Shown here in pieces: positions 10,950 through 22,364 of a stretch of 64,000 nt of DNA. The position numbers and the translations under genes were made by a program. This DNA is from Styela clava (lineage: Eukaryota; Chordata; Ascidiacea; Stolidobranchia; Styelidae), in the NCBI RefSeq assembly GCF_964204865.1, contig NC_135262.1, positions 15,066,001 to 15,130,000 of the forward strand, read 5' to 3'. Under the pieces are notes generated by a model. That model did no database searches, was not told the DNA's origin, and saw only the letters and a list, made by a program, of their open reading frames with translations. How positions within the stretch are numbered: position 1 is the stretch's first letter; every line of letters starts with the position of its first letter.

Positions 10950-11690
10950 AGCACCAAATTTACTAGGAAAAAAAATCAATACCTTTTAGGTATTTGTTAA
11001 ACCCAGCTTTGGGTCGCAACCCATATATATGAAAATAATGTTAAAACATACGCGTAAAATAAAGAGAACTATTTCAAAATACACGCTTTTGTTGCAATTA
11101 ACAATACAAGCCTGCTAGTGCAGCCGGTAGTGGTTCAAGTGGATATACACCGGTGGAGAACAGTCAATTATTTGTTAGCAAGGATTGTTATGCAGCGGGA
11201 TGATCACGGCAATGCAGTGAAAGATAATTCTATCACGAGAACAAGAATGGGAAAATTGCTACATTTTATAGTATATCCATGGGAAAGAATGTAGTTCATT
11301 CTTATGTTTCGTCCCAATGCTTTTCAAACTACCAAAGACTCTCAACACTTTTGCTTCTTCTCTTCTATAAAAATACATTGTTATTTTATATTCGCATTTC
11401 CATCTGTTTGTTCGTGCTCCCAGATAACCGATCAGTGAACTCCAAGGAGACCGGGGTCCGATTTCAAGAAACCCTGTCATAAACTAAAAGAGGCGACAGT
11501 GCTTCTCTTGCCTGTTGTCGTGCTGTCCCTCGAATTCAGCTACAACAAAAAAAAATCACGAAGACGGGTTCTAGATTTTATGATTTCATTAAGTCTTAAA
11601 ATGTTTTGTGTCTATAGGCATGCAGAAAGCCCAAAATAACGCTATAATAGAAAGCCAGCAAGGCGTAAGGCAGGGTAAAAAATTGAGTAA
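10950..11690. other. Gene-free stretch
   Basis: No gene or clear repeat end was recognised. It may belong to the decayed hAT element whose transposase remnant follows. Confidence 0.4.
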
Positions 11691-11879
11691 AACTACCTTT
11701 TGAGTGATGTAGTATACGAAGATGTGATACAAAAGATTTGTTTATTTCCTGAAATGCGCTCTGCCAGCCCTTTAAAACGAGCCATGAGTGCCATTTTGAA
11801 TCGAAACTATCTGGGAGGAGATATAGATACATAAAGGTGCCATAGTCGCTTACGCACTTGGTCACTTATTACTCTATAT

Positions 11880-12346
11880 AACATTATCGCAGAAAAATCG
11901 AAGCCATCCTCAGATTGAGAATTCGTCAAGAAATTTATATATATTATGTTATGTATTGTTCGGGTTGCCAATGTTTTACCGCCGGAAATGAAAGAGATGT
12001 TTGCAAAATTAGCCTGTAAAGACATACCATAACTCGTGTCGTGTTGAAGAGCTTGGGAACTCTATAGCAGAAACTTTAATTGCAAGATCGGGAAAATTTT
12101 CATTGTATTCCTCGTCGCTTGACAAAAGCACTGACATCAAGGTGACTGCTAAGTTGGCGATCTTCTTGCGATCTTATTGATGATTTTGAAATTACTGAAG
12201 AGCTCGCAGCAATTACCCCTATTAAGGGATAGACTAGAGACCTTGATTGGTTGGAAGCTGTGATGAAAATGCTCAAGCGTCTTGGCTTGTCTTTGGCGAA
12301 ACTTTCGGGAATTCTTTGTTTTTTCATTAACCTGTAGTCAGTGTAG
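11880..12346 (+). pseudogene. Decayed hAT transposase (GTF2IRD2/ZBED-like group)
   Basis: Plus-strand frames, interrupted by stops and frameshifts, contain blocks diagnostic of the domesticated GTF2IRD2-like hAT transposase group: an AEKSKPSSD block near 11890, RVEELGNSIAETL near 12040, LDKSTDIKVTAKLAIFLRS near 12118 (the family's L-D-E-S-T-D and A-Q-L-A-I-F motif), and DDFEITEELAAITPIKG near 12180. At least three stops lie within the region. The reading is cut by the large palindromic element at 12347, and a CAGG-type hAT 3' end appears beyond it at 13960-13998. It is non-functional. Confidence 0.75.
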
Positions 12347-13685
12347 TATGGTGGCCCATCGTTGTCACGCGTAAAATTGAAAATAAAAATAAAAAATAAA
12401 ATAAAAAAACCGAAAATAAAAAAATTGTTGTAAAAAAACATAAAAATAATTAAAAAAAAAAATTTAAATTAAAAAAAAATAAATAAATAAAAATGAAATG
12501 AAAAACAAAAAAAAAATTAAAAAAATAAATTGAATAAAAAGAAAATAAAAAGGTTGACAACGATGGTCCGCCTCGTGGCCCATCGTTGTCACGCGCTTTT
12601 ATTTTTAGAAAATTTGCTTCTGCTTGGGACCAACGTTGTCAGGCTTAATCCTACGCGCACAAATGTGTTCCCTGGGTTTCAAACTCACTACTGATTTTCT
12701 TGAGCAATATTCAATATGAAAATGTTCTATAAATTCTCCATGCTACAAGTTCAACAAGAAGTAATATATTTATAATAATGATAAGAGAATATAGAATTGA
12801 ATACGAAAATTCGGAAAATTTGTTTTTACGTGTATAAGGTAATTTAATTGGAGAATGCTGCTTAACTACTCAGTTGTCTGGACACTCGCGATGCCGGTAC
12901 CGTCTTACCAAATACCGGTAGTCGGTTATAGTCGCTTTGCGTCTGACCGTACCGGTAGCCATACAATCACTCATGAAAGAATATGAGATACGGATAGTCT
13001 CGTAGAATATAGACTATTGAAACACCCTCTGCGCCTGCCCCATACCGTACAGCCGTAACGTACCGATCCAGACAAATGATAAATCGCCCGTGCTCAACCA
13101 TTTATTTCAATCCATACCTCGACTCACTATATTCTACTAGGATCGAGGTATGGATTGAAATAAATGGTTGAGCACGGGCGATTTGTCTGGATCGGTACGT
13201 TACGGCTGTACGGTATGGGGCAGGCGCAGAGAGTTGAGTAGTCTATATTCTACGAGACTATCCGTATCTCTCATTCTTTCACGAGTGATTGCATGGGTAC
13301 CGGTACGGTCAGACGGTACCGTACCGGCATCGCACGAGTGTCTGAGCAGTTAAGCAGCATTTTCCAAAAAAATTATCTTCTACACGTAAAAACAAATTTT
13401 CGTATCCAATTCTATATTCTCTTATCATTATTATAAATATATTGCTTGTGGTTGAACTTGTAGCATGGAGAATTTATAGAACATTTTCATGTTGAATTTA
13501 TTGGATATTGCTCATGAAAATCAGTAGTGAGTTAGAAACCCAGGAAACACATTTGTGCGTGTAGGATTAAGCCTAACAACGTTGGTCCCAAGCAGCATCA
13601 AATTTTCCAAAAATAAAAACGCGTGACAACGATGGGCCACGAGGCGGACCATCGTTGTCAACCTTTTTATTTTCTTTTTATCCAA

Positions 13686-13716
<31 letters not shown>

Positions 13717-13903
13717 TTAATTTTAATTTTTTTATTAAATTTTTTTTTTGTTTTATTTTTCAATTTTTTTTTTTAATTTCAATTTTTTTTTTTTTTTCAA
13801 TTATTTTTATGTTTTTTCACAACTATTTTTTTATTTTCGCTTTTTCATTTTTTTTTTCATTTTTTTTTTTAAATTTTACACGTGACAACGATGGGCCACC
13901 ATA
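12347..13903. mobile_element. 1.56-kb near-perfect palindromic (foldback) element
   Basis: The whole segment is one inverted repeat: each arm is about 770 bp and the loop is about 20 nt, near 13122-13141. Termini are TATGGTGGCCCATCGTTGTC and its complement; gtgtag flanks both ends (12341-12346 and 13904-13909), a candidate 6-bp TSD, although TA alone is also possible. Inside each arm lies an A/T homopolymer-rich tract (12380-12550; 13670-13880) and a second internal copy of the cccatcgttgtcacg motif (12577 and the mirrored site near 13625). No protein is encoded; open frames inside are palindrome artefacts. It interrupts a decayed hAT transposase, so it inserted later. Confidence 0.85.
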
Positions 13904-14292
13904 GTGTAGCAAAACTAGAAAATATCTACAATGTTAAGTGGCCTGCGCACCTATTAGTAACCTACATGTGGCCCTTCGGCCAAAAAGTTGGACGACCCTG
14001 GCGTACGGCATCTGTGACAATATGTGTTTTCCATGAATTGTAACTAAAATCTAAGGTGTAACAGTCAGTGAAGGTTCAATGAAACTTACATCTGCGCGAA
14101 GCTACACACAGTGTTATGAGGTTTTAATCGTGTAAGTTTGACTATCTGAGGTGAACTATGGCTAATTATTAGTAAGCTGGATTATAAGAAGGTTTCATGA
14201 TATTACAAATCTTTCAGGGGACTTTCGTCGAACTCCTGGTACGGATTCATCGAACCCCAGGTGTACGATCGAACCCAGGTTAAGAAACACTG
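13904..14292. mobile_element. hAT 3' termini (two families)
   Basis: catgtggcccttcggccaaa followed by aagttggacgaccctgg (13960-13998) is a typical Charlie-like hAT right end and probably closes the element holding the transposase remnant. A second terminus, aggttaagaaacactg, ends at 14292 after a cgaaccccaggt block, again hAT-like. Neither has a convincing TSD partner. Confidence 0.6.
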
Positions 14293-14329
14293 CTCTAGAC
14301 GCAGTAAGTGGGTAGCGTGCATCACAGTT

Positions 14330-17300
14330 AATAACCGGCATTATGTCTGGCGTTTCGAAAGTTTTGTATTAGATTTATGTAAAGCGTGCCATGTGAAAAC
14401 AGCTTACCTAGTCACATACACAATACGTTTTTATGGCCTGGGGCAAAAACGGCACAACCAGCAAATCAACCAGTTGCCTCGTATCAAAAGTTGAATTAGA
14501 TGGTACGAGAAAGTCTGGTATTTTGTAGCTTCATTGCATCAGAAAGGAAGTACGATAGTAAGGCATAGTAGTATGGCACAACACACAAGCAAGCCTAGTG
14601 GCGACGTGAAACTCACGGCAACAACGGGAGGTTTAGAAAGTTGATACAATTCAAAATTTGGCAGGTACAGGGCAGAGCAGCTACTCATGGGTGCAGCTGC
14701 ATATTTATTGCTGTAATACTATTAGTGATTAAAAAATAGTTTATCATTGAATTTGTTTCAAGGGCCTTATTAAAAATCATGCCATAATCCGTCTCTTGAA
14801 ACGCCCTTTACACACTCCAAATTGAGAACACTCAGTGCCTGATAGAAAGAATCTAGTCCGACTCTCGACTCGATAGTGGGAAAATTTTGTCTACGAAAAC
14901 ATTTTGCATTTCCAAGGCTTTTAGGTCCAGTTGAAAATTTCGACTACCTATTTTCAAGATTATGGAAATTTGAAAACCGAATTATTTTGAGTGATTTTAA
15001 TTTCCTGATACTTTTTCAGATTTTCATTGGTATTTGCCATGGTATATAAGCAGAAACTGTTGTTTAGTTGCTCAAGCATTTACATTGCCTGCTCAATCAC
15101 AGTTGTGCTGTTCTTGTTCATGCAGCTGAGCAGTAAACAGCACGTTGAAACTATATACTTTCAACAATATGCGAAGTACTCGGATCAACATAGCACTAGT
15201 AATGAAAATTGTCCAGAGTATTCGCAAAGATTGAAAGGGAAACTCAAAGTCAATTCATCTGTTGTACCAACGGAGGATGCAGCCATGAAAATGGCGGGTG
15301 AACGCGTTATAAATGGGTGTTACGAACCGAAAGATTGCCATTCCAATCAGACGGTGGCTATAATAGTGCCGTACAAAAATCGACACCAGCATCTCATAAC
15401 GCTTCTGCATCACTTGCATCCAATTTTGCAAAGACAATCGTTGAAATATTGTGTGTTTGTACCCGAACAATACGACGACGGAGCATTTAACAAAGGACGT
15501 ATCATGAACGCGGGAGTTTTGGAAATTCTACATGAGGCTAGATACGATTTCGACTGCCTTGTATTCCATGATGTCGATATGCTACTCGAAGATGATCGAA
15601 ACCTGCACATCTGTGGTGATGCACCACGTCACTTGTGCCCCGCTATTGATAAATTCAACTATAAAGTGAGGTACGGAACGGGATTTGGTGGCGTGGGATC
15701 GATCAGAGTCGACCAATACAAGCTAGTAAACGGCCATAGTAACAGATTTTACGGTTGGGGTGGCGAAGACAGTGATATCGAATGTAGGTTCAAATTGAAT
15801 GGGTTAAAAACAGAAGCTAACGATCCACAATTCGGTCGTTATAAAATGATACCACATGAACATCCTTGGCAATTTGAACCAAAAAGTGGTATTGGAAGTC
15901 ATTTTCAAGCACGGGATACAAAACTTTTTGATATGAATGAAATAATATTCCCAAAATCTGATCTTAGTGGTATAAATAACATGAAATACGTCGTGAATAA
16001 TATTTTTAGACACAAACTTTACACAAAGATAAATGTTGACATTAGGATATTTGTGGTCAATAAGGCATCCGTTAGATTCGTTGGAAATTCTAATGAAGTG
16101 ATAGTAGAAAACCCATTTATAACGAATGATAGACTAGACAAGGAAAAAGAGAATTCGCGCATTCAAGGATATGGTCTAGATGCCGGGGACCAATATCCTA
16201 ATCATGAATGCACGTACAAACATTTCGAAGGGAAAACTGTCAACTTGACATTAGGTCAAAAAGTTAGTGGTACATACGACATCCCATACCGCAATCTAGA
16301 AGAAGCCAAGTCAAAATGCACAAATTTACAACGGTACTGCGGATCTATTGTGGAAACGTCTCCTGGTGTGTATTTTCTACGTTCTTCCTCTTATCTTCAT
16401 GAAAATATTCTAAAATACAAATTTGGTCGTCATCGCCAAAGCATATTTACCGAAAGACATGAAGACATTTCGGTATACGTTAAAATTTGTTCAAGGGATA
16501 TCCGTTATTTACAAATATTTGAAGCACCTGTGATATTACAGGATGAATTTCCATTGAAAGCGATCGAACACCAAGCTGAAGTTGAACTTCTTGTGTATAA
16601 CTTTGAAGACGTCAAGTTAAGTTACTCGGTTTCTGTGTATCCAGCACACAATGCAATCCTGAAAGAGAGGGAGGCAGTTTTTAACACGTCACTCGGAATA
16701 TATGATTCCTTGATATTCACATATTCAAGTTCAGTGGAATTCTTTAGCATGAGTTCATCGAATAAGTTTGAAGCCGTGATAGGAAAATCTAAACTTAATA
16801 TGGAGACGTTAGTAGAAAAACGGAAAAGTTTTCGAATCAAAACACCAAAAATGAAGCTGCTTCTTAATCCAGGCTGCTATGTTTGCGAAAGCGTTATAAA
16901 AGATCAATTTGGCAGTCCACATATGAAATGGAAGTGGTGGTTCGAGATTAGAGGAGCAACTCCGGATATGGAAATCAAACTACTAGAAAATAACTTGCGC
17001 GTTGCCAAAGTAAGGAGTACAAAATTTACAGAAAAACTAACAGAAAGATTGTTTCAAAAATATCCTTCAATAAAACACCTTCAAATAGGGGACACTGCTA
17101 TTACAAATTTAATTCAACGTGACCAAAATGTTCTGATGCAGGGAATCTTCTGAAAACTACTATATCACGTATTGGCGCTGCTAAACGCAGGAAATCGGGG
17201 TGACGCATTCTGACCATTTAGAGTAGACAACCAAGTGGGGGGATTCAAGGGGTTGAGTAGAACCCTTTCTTGAAAGCGGTATTATCAGCTGACCTGTTTT

Positions 17301-18500
17301 CAAAATTTTGAATCCCACCACTGAGACAACGACCGTATCCATCAGGAAACGACCGCAAAAGATATGACATTTTTGTGAACACTTGCCATAACTTGATGGC
17401 AAAGATTGGGTTCAAGTTGAATTTCCCAAATATATAACTGTAAATATGCGCGATTGTAAAAAATCATTCAATGTTTTCGCGAGATAACGATTTAACAGGA
17501 TCCCGTTATGCTATTCAAACTGTTTTCAAGTCTATTTCACAATTTGTCGACTGAATAAAATTTTATGCAAATTATAACATTGGAGTTCACGGCAATGATA
17601 TGAGCGGCATTAGGCCGCGACTGGTCCACTAATAGGCAACAAGTGTTACACTCGGTACAGTTGTGAACTTGTGACACCTTTTTTACAGATGGTCATTTAA
17701 AAAAAAAACTGTTTAACTGTGTTTAAAAAAAGTCCTAGGAATTGTATCATATTTTCGGTACAAGTTAAGAATATCCAAAACTCAATTAAATTTATTTGAG
17801 CCTGATTATAGAATACGCTTTTTTTCTCACACAGACCAGAAATAATAATTCTATAAACATGCATTGAAAGCCCAATATCTCAAAGGTTACGCCATTTTGG
17901 CTCACACATTAGGCTTACTAAAACAAGTAATACTACTTTTATCGCATCCGTATTCATTGAAGAATGTCCTGAACATAAACCAGCGCGTTGTCTATTATCC
18001 CATAAATCATTGTGACTCACCTCATTCCCGTAGTTTATTTGTAATCTGTTGTTGTTGTTTTTATGAATATGCATTGTCAATTGGAGCTCCCATGTTGCGT
18101 TGTACATTTGCTATAATTGCTACTGTAATACAGCAACAAGCTGTCGCTGAGTAGATGACTCGCCGAACCTTTCGTGGCCCCTCGTCGACTACTATGAGCA
18201 AATATCTCTTTTCGTAATTTCATTAAATGTATTTTATATATTTCTTTCTTTATGTCGCATATTGATTTTTTTCACGGCGAAAATAAATGCCTGAATCTGA
18301 ATTGAAGGGATATCTGATGTTTCCAATATGGCTTACATTGATAGCATCTTGCCATCAGAACACCAGAGTAAACTACACAGTCTACTCTTTTTTTTGCAGC
18401 CAGTTAATATTTATTATTGAAATATTTCTGAAACTAATTAACTGTTATTCAGTACTTTATACCATTTTTTCGGAATGTCAATGAAATAAATGATTCTGTG
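14330..18500 (+). repeat. Right arm of large inverted segmental duplication
   Basis: Reverse-complement counterpart of 410-4900, including the complete galactosyltransferase-like gene. The outer part (17860-18500) matches the spacer near 420-1090, including a tttttcggaatgtcaatgaa tract near 18467 (counterpart near 445). The 3' flank differs by a repeat-like insertion around 17240-17320. Confidence 0.8.
15039..17153 (+). CDS. Beta-1,4-galactosyltransferase-like type II Golgi protein with long C-terminal extension (704 aa)
   Basis: Inverted-duplicate paralog of the gene at 2052-4217. Start is the ATG at 15039; an in-frame TTG four codons upstream is not used. The order is the same: signal anchor, a short stem, GT7-type catalytic core with VPYKNR, FHDVD, FGGV and GWGGEDSD motifs, then about 380 residues of unassigned sequence with the cysteine-bearing AKSKCTNLQRYCGSIVE block. 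All predicted metal- and donor-binding motifs are intact. Differences from the other copy are scattered substitutions, densest in the stem, around residues 300-330 and at the C-terminus, which is also shorter. No introns. An acceptor-like CTTTTTCAG ends 19 nt upstream of the ATG. A role in extracellular or mucin-type glycan synthesis is likely but the acceptor is unknown. Confidence 0.85.
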   Translation: MVYKQKLLFSCSSIYIACSITVVLFLFMQLSSKQHVETIYFQQYAKYSDQHSTSNENCPEYSQRLKGKLKVNSSVVPTEDAAMKMAGERVINGCYEPKDCHSNQTVAIIVPYKNRHQHLITLLHHLHPILQRQSLKYCVFVPEQYDDGAFNKGRIMNAGVLEILHEARYDFDCLVFHDVDMLLEDDRNLHICGDAPRHLCPAIDKFNYKVRYGTGFGGVGSIRVDQYKLVNGHSNRFYGWGGEDSDIECRFKLNGLKTEANDPQFGRYKMIPHEHPWQFEPKSGIGSHFQARDTKLFDMNEIIFPKSDLSGINNMKYVVNNIFRHKLYTKINVDIRIFVVNKASVRFVGNSNEVIVENPFITNDRLDKEKENSRIQGYGLDAGDQYPNHECTYKHFEGKTVNLTLGQKVSGTYDIPYRNLEEAKSKCTNLQRYCGSIVETSPGVYFLRSSSYLHENILKYKFGRHRQSIFTERHEDISVYVKICSRDIRYLQIFEAPVILQDEFPLKAIEHQAEVELLVYNFEDVKLSYSVSVYPAHNAILKEREAVFNTSLGIYDSLIFTYSSSVEFFSMSSSNKFEAVIGKSKLNMETLVEKRKSFRIKTPKMKLLLNPGCYVCESVIKDQFGSPHMKWKWWFEIRGATPDMEIKLLENNLRVAKVRSTKFTEKLTERLFQKYPSIKHLQIGDTAITNLIQRDQNVLMQGIF

Positions 18501-18933
18501 GAAAAGGTGGTCGAAAACATCAGTTTTAATGTTCGTTTCCATTGTTATATTTTTCTTCAAATTGTATAAATATGCATGCCAAAGCAACAAAAAATGGAAC
18601 ACTTTCCAAATTAATCAGTGAAGATACGGAAAAGAGGGTAGAGTAGGCTACTACGAAAACAGTTTAATTGGTTTGGTAATGATATGGAATATATATATAT
18701 TCATTTGCGCTTGCCGTTCAGTTAGTTTCCAAGTTTATAACAATTCAGCCAAAAACTTAATTTTTTCTATTTCATTGAACTTTATTTGCTTTGTTTCAAA
18801 ATAAAGCCACGTGAGAGTCAGTCGTACAGGCATTGGATTAGAATTAAGCAATATTGTAAATGAGAATCAAATATTCTAGCTCACACCGGTCCAAGGTTGT
18901 TGGCATCTGGGGCCACAATATTATTTTTGTATT
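18500..18933. other. Gene-free stretch
   Basis: No coding region or repeat was recognised; a short TA microsatellite lies near 18690. Confidence 0.5.
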
Positions 18934-18941
18934 GTTTGCGG

Positions 18942-19171
18942 GGTGCTCCCGAAGTATGCGAACCAAGATGGCGGACATCGGAACGTAACATGGGTAACAG
19001 GTTGGGCGATTATTTTTTTCCAATTTTCCCTATTTTAGTCCTATTATCAGTTCGAAGACTAGCCAAGAGCCTCCCGTTGTATTTATACCTAAAATTATGG
19101 CCTAACCCTAACCTAGTACACATATTACATTCCGATGTCCGCCATCTTGGTTCGCATACTTCGGGAGCCCC
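18942..19171. mobile_element. MITE with 8-bp TSD and long terminal inverted repeats
   Basis: Terminal inverted repeats of about 40 bp begin GGTGCTCCCGAAGTATGCGA on the left, with the complement ending ...TTCGGGAGCCCC on the right (one mismatch in the first dozen). Direct repeats gtttgcgg flank at 18934-18941 and 19172-19179. The core includes ggcctaaccctaacc. A long open frame that reads through this element (18897-19403) is an artefact. Confidence 0.85.
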
Positions 19172-19179
19172 GTTTGCGG

Positions 19180-20104
19180 ACTATAGGCTTACTGATATTC
19201 ATGGGGTGTTTCGTGATGCTGTTTTAAATTATATTCGTTTGGCGTCGACAAAACTAGCAGACATGCCCAGCAAGTACATTTTCTTCCATAACAAGTTGGA
19301 AAATCAAGTATATGGTTGGGTCTCAGCTACTATCGGCAACTACAGCCAACCTAATCTTAATAGATTCCTCATTCGATTATTAGTTGTCTACAAACCTAAT
19401 TAGCGGATATTTCAACAACAACTAAAAAAGATATAGAATCAAGTTCAAAGTCATTTCAGGCTATCGAAATCGAATACCTGGCCTAAACTAGGTAATAATT
19501 TGGGGCAGCCAATCACACTATTCCAGTACAACGTCAACATCACTTGTGTTCATTGATTGTCTAGATTAGCCCTAACACTAATCAATTCAACGACGTTAGC
19601 GATGTAACTAACATCTTCCGGTTATTTTTATAACGAAACAGCATCAAAATTTACATGCAAATGATTTTAGGATAAATGAAGAAACAATAGGGGAAGCCGA
19701 TTGCTTCAATGCAATAATTTGGCCAAATATTCGGGCCCAATTGGCCTAAAAATTAAATTGAAGCCCCGATCAAACTTCAGGTTTAAACAATTTTAAATCG
19801 ATTGTCTCAGTAGTTTTTCGTAACAACATCCCCAAAACATCCTCAAACTTCTGGTGTTATGGAGTCCGTGATAAGGTTATTATTTACGGACCCCAAAAGT
19901 AAATTTATAAAAATAAACACATTGTTACTTACCGATTAAAATTCCTGTGTAAATTGAAATCACTTCATTTAATGATTTGGATGTATTTGCTGTATTGTAT
20001 TTAAAAAATACACTTGACAAATATATATATTAATAAAGAAGTGTCGGAATGTGGCAACAAGAAGGTAATTGAAATATGGTGTTATCTATATTGGATAATG
20101 GGAT
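19180..20104. other. Gene-free stretch
   Basis: AT-rich, with no supported gene, RNA or repeat boundary. Confidence 0.5.
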
Positions 20105-20112
20105 ATCTGAAT

Positions 20113-21264
20113 TAGAGATGTACCGATGTATCGGTATCGGCAATATCGGTCATTTTTTCGGTATCGACCATGTATCGGTATCGGTTAATGTAAGGCCGAT
20201 TTTTGATAGGGTCCAGGATGTTTTAAGAGATAAGTTGGAATACTACTTTTTAATTTATTTTTTGTCTGGAGAGATCGTGAGCTATGTGAGAGAGATCGTG
20301 AGCCATACATGTCCCCACCCCCGCGAGAGAATAGGATTCACGTGTTTTTAGCTATTCATCAGCCAAACTAGCTCAACTAATTTGGCTATTTTCGCTGTCA
20401 AATTTTAATATAAACATTTTTAATATTACATAGTAATTATGAAGAAATATATCGACACAGCACATAACAAAAAGCAACTAGGCGCCCAGTTTCAAATCAT
20501 ACAGTGGAATTGGGGTCCTTATTAACGGCACATGGACTTTTGGCACGGGTATAAATTCTGACTGTTTGTCGTCAAGTCACGAGTATCATTTAATCCGTCG
20601 ACATCGATAAACTAAATTCCGAAATTCAAAATATATGATAGCAATTGTAAAATATTTTATATTATAAAATATTAAGGTAAAAAAACATCTTCGACGGTTA
20701 TAGGTAGGCCTTCTTTTTGTCGGTGCTAATTGATATCCTTTCATTTTGGCTTTGACTTATTGCGTCGACGATAACGATTAGCCACGAAATAAAATATGTG
20801 TAAAATGCTTTTAATTTGAACGTAGGACGGCGGCGCTAGAATGTGTGGGTGATATTCGATATTCTTTTAAACACGAATAACGATATTCGAAGGTCGCGAT
20901 ATTCATATTAAGTTCAAATTGGACATCCGGGCTTATGAGTTTTCTAATTGAACACCGAGATTACTAGCGTTACTGTACAATGTATCTTAATCAGTTGAAG
21001 CAAACACCAAACATTAATTTCATATTATGTGATATATCTTTTTTTTCGATCTGAAATATTGTGTACTATGAACAACGCTCAAAGACCATTGTTTTAACCC
21101 GTCTGCCCTACACAGCACACCTAATTAAGTAATAATTACATAGTATCGGTATCGGAATATCGGCCTTTTTGTAGTATCGGCATATCGGTATCGGTATCGG
21201 CGTTTTTAGATGGTATCGGATCGGTATCGGTATCGGCGACAAAAGTGGCATCGATACATCTCTA
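20113..21264. mobile_element. Non-autonomous hAT-like element, ATCGGTATCGG-repeat family, copy 1
   Basis: An 1152-bp element with termini TAGAGATGTACCGATGTATC and the complement of GCATCGATACATCTCTA, flanked by perfect direct repeats atctgaat (20105-20112 and 21265-21272). Both subterminal regions are arrays of the hexamer-like unit tatcgg/tatcggtatcgg, probably transposase-binding sites. The interior has no transposase. Related copies occur at 35053-35876 (truncated) and 37877-39078 (complete). Confidence 0.9.
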
Positions 21265-21272
21265 ATCTGAAT

Positions 21273-22335
21273 TACTGCCCTGTTGTCTTTCGACGCTACT
21301 GTTGTAAAATTTTATTACTGACTTCATTGCTCCTTTGAAAAGTTACGAAAGTTACGAGGTAAATAGGAAAATAGCCATAGTTAAAGGGTCTTACAAAGTT
21401 TTGGGAAGATTGTAGAAAGGCGCTAATGCTGATTCTTCGTTTAACAACAGTAAATAACCAACAACAAGTAAATATACACTTTCTTACCCCTTAAGACTGA
21501 AGTAATTGATTTGTCCCTACGCAGAAGTTGTGAATTCATGCTATATTCATTAATACCACATTTGAGTTGTCATTGTTTTTAATAGAATTTATTTTACTAT
21601 GCCTTCGCTTTCATTAGTAAACAAAGATTGTAATGTTATCTGTATAGAGAAATACTGTCATTTTTCTATGTTACATACGAACTAGTGTGGCTCGTTGGAG
21701 TTAAATTTTAAGGCTATAATATATATAATAATTTCATCACAAATGAACCATAGTTACTAGATGATTCTGAGGTGTGAACGGAATTTATTCCCGTGGATGT
21801 TTATAGTATGTGACGGGATCGCTGGACGCCTGGACCCATGGTTCAGCCTATCACTGGAAGGACCACGTAACCCGCTTGTCACGTGGCAGCAGATTTTGCG
21901 CTTCCATATGGTCATGAACTTTTCAGATTACACAGTTATAATGACAACTTTACTGTGTATAATCTTAATCATATTACGAACAAACAAAAAAACATGCTGG
22001 ATGGCATGCTGGGATATGCCATCAAGGGCGACGGGATTTCGGTATTGAATTATTGCCCTCACTTATTCAGGGGCCTAGTTACTGAGACAACCGGCTGATG
22101 AAAACCAAGAGTCGACATTAAACAAACGAACTATAAACATGCAAAACTTTTTGATAAAGTGTTCTCAGGATATGAATCTCATATTTTACACCCAGATTAA
22201 AGGGACTCAATCAAATGGCAAAACACGCCTCTCGCTGCCAAGTAAAATGAAAATGTGAAGTTTTGCATCGAGATCTAAAACGCTAATACCTGCTACACTG
22301 CTTACTGTCAAAAAACAGTCAAAATAATTTTATAA
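21273..22335. other. Gene-free or unassigned stretch
   Basis: Overlapping open frames at 21761-22048 and 21883-22098 have some coding-like composition but no recognisable domain, no splice context and no good start; I do not call a gene. The rest is AT-rich spacer downstream of BYSL. Confidence 0.4.
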
Positions 22336-22341
22336 TTTATT
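22336..22341 (-). terminator. BYSL poly(A) signal
   Basis: AATAAA on the minus strand (tttatt on plus), beginning 24 nt after the BYSL stop codon. Confidence 0.6.
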
Positions 22342-22364
22342 GATTACAAGATTAAACTTCATTG

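Noticed and set aside
12100-12441. Minus-strand open frames in A/T-rich arms of the palindrome (also 13521-13763)
   Set aside because: Low-complexity lysine or phenylalanine runs from homopolymer tracts; not genes.
18897-19403. 168-codon open frame
   Set aside because: It reads through a MITE with its long inverted repeats and has no domain or start context; an artefact.
21761-22098. Two overlapping open frames that look mildly coding
   Set aside because: No family recognised, different frames, no splice logic; left as unassigned spacer.
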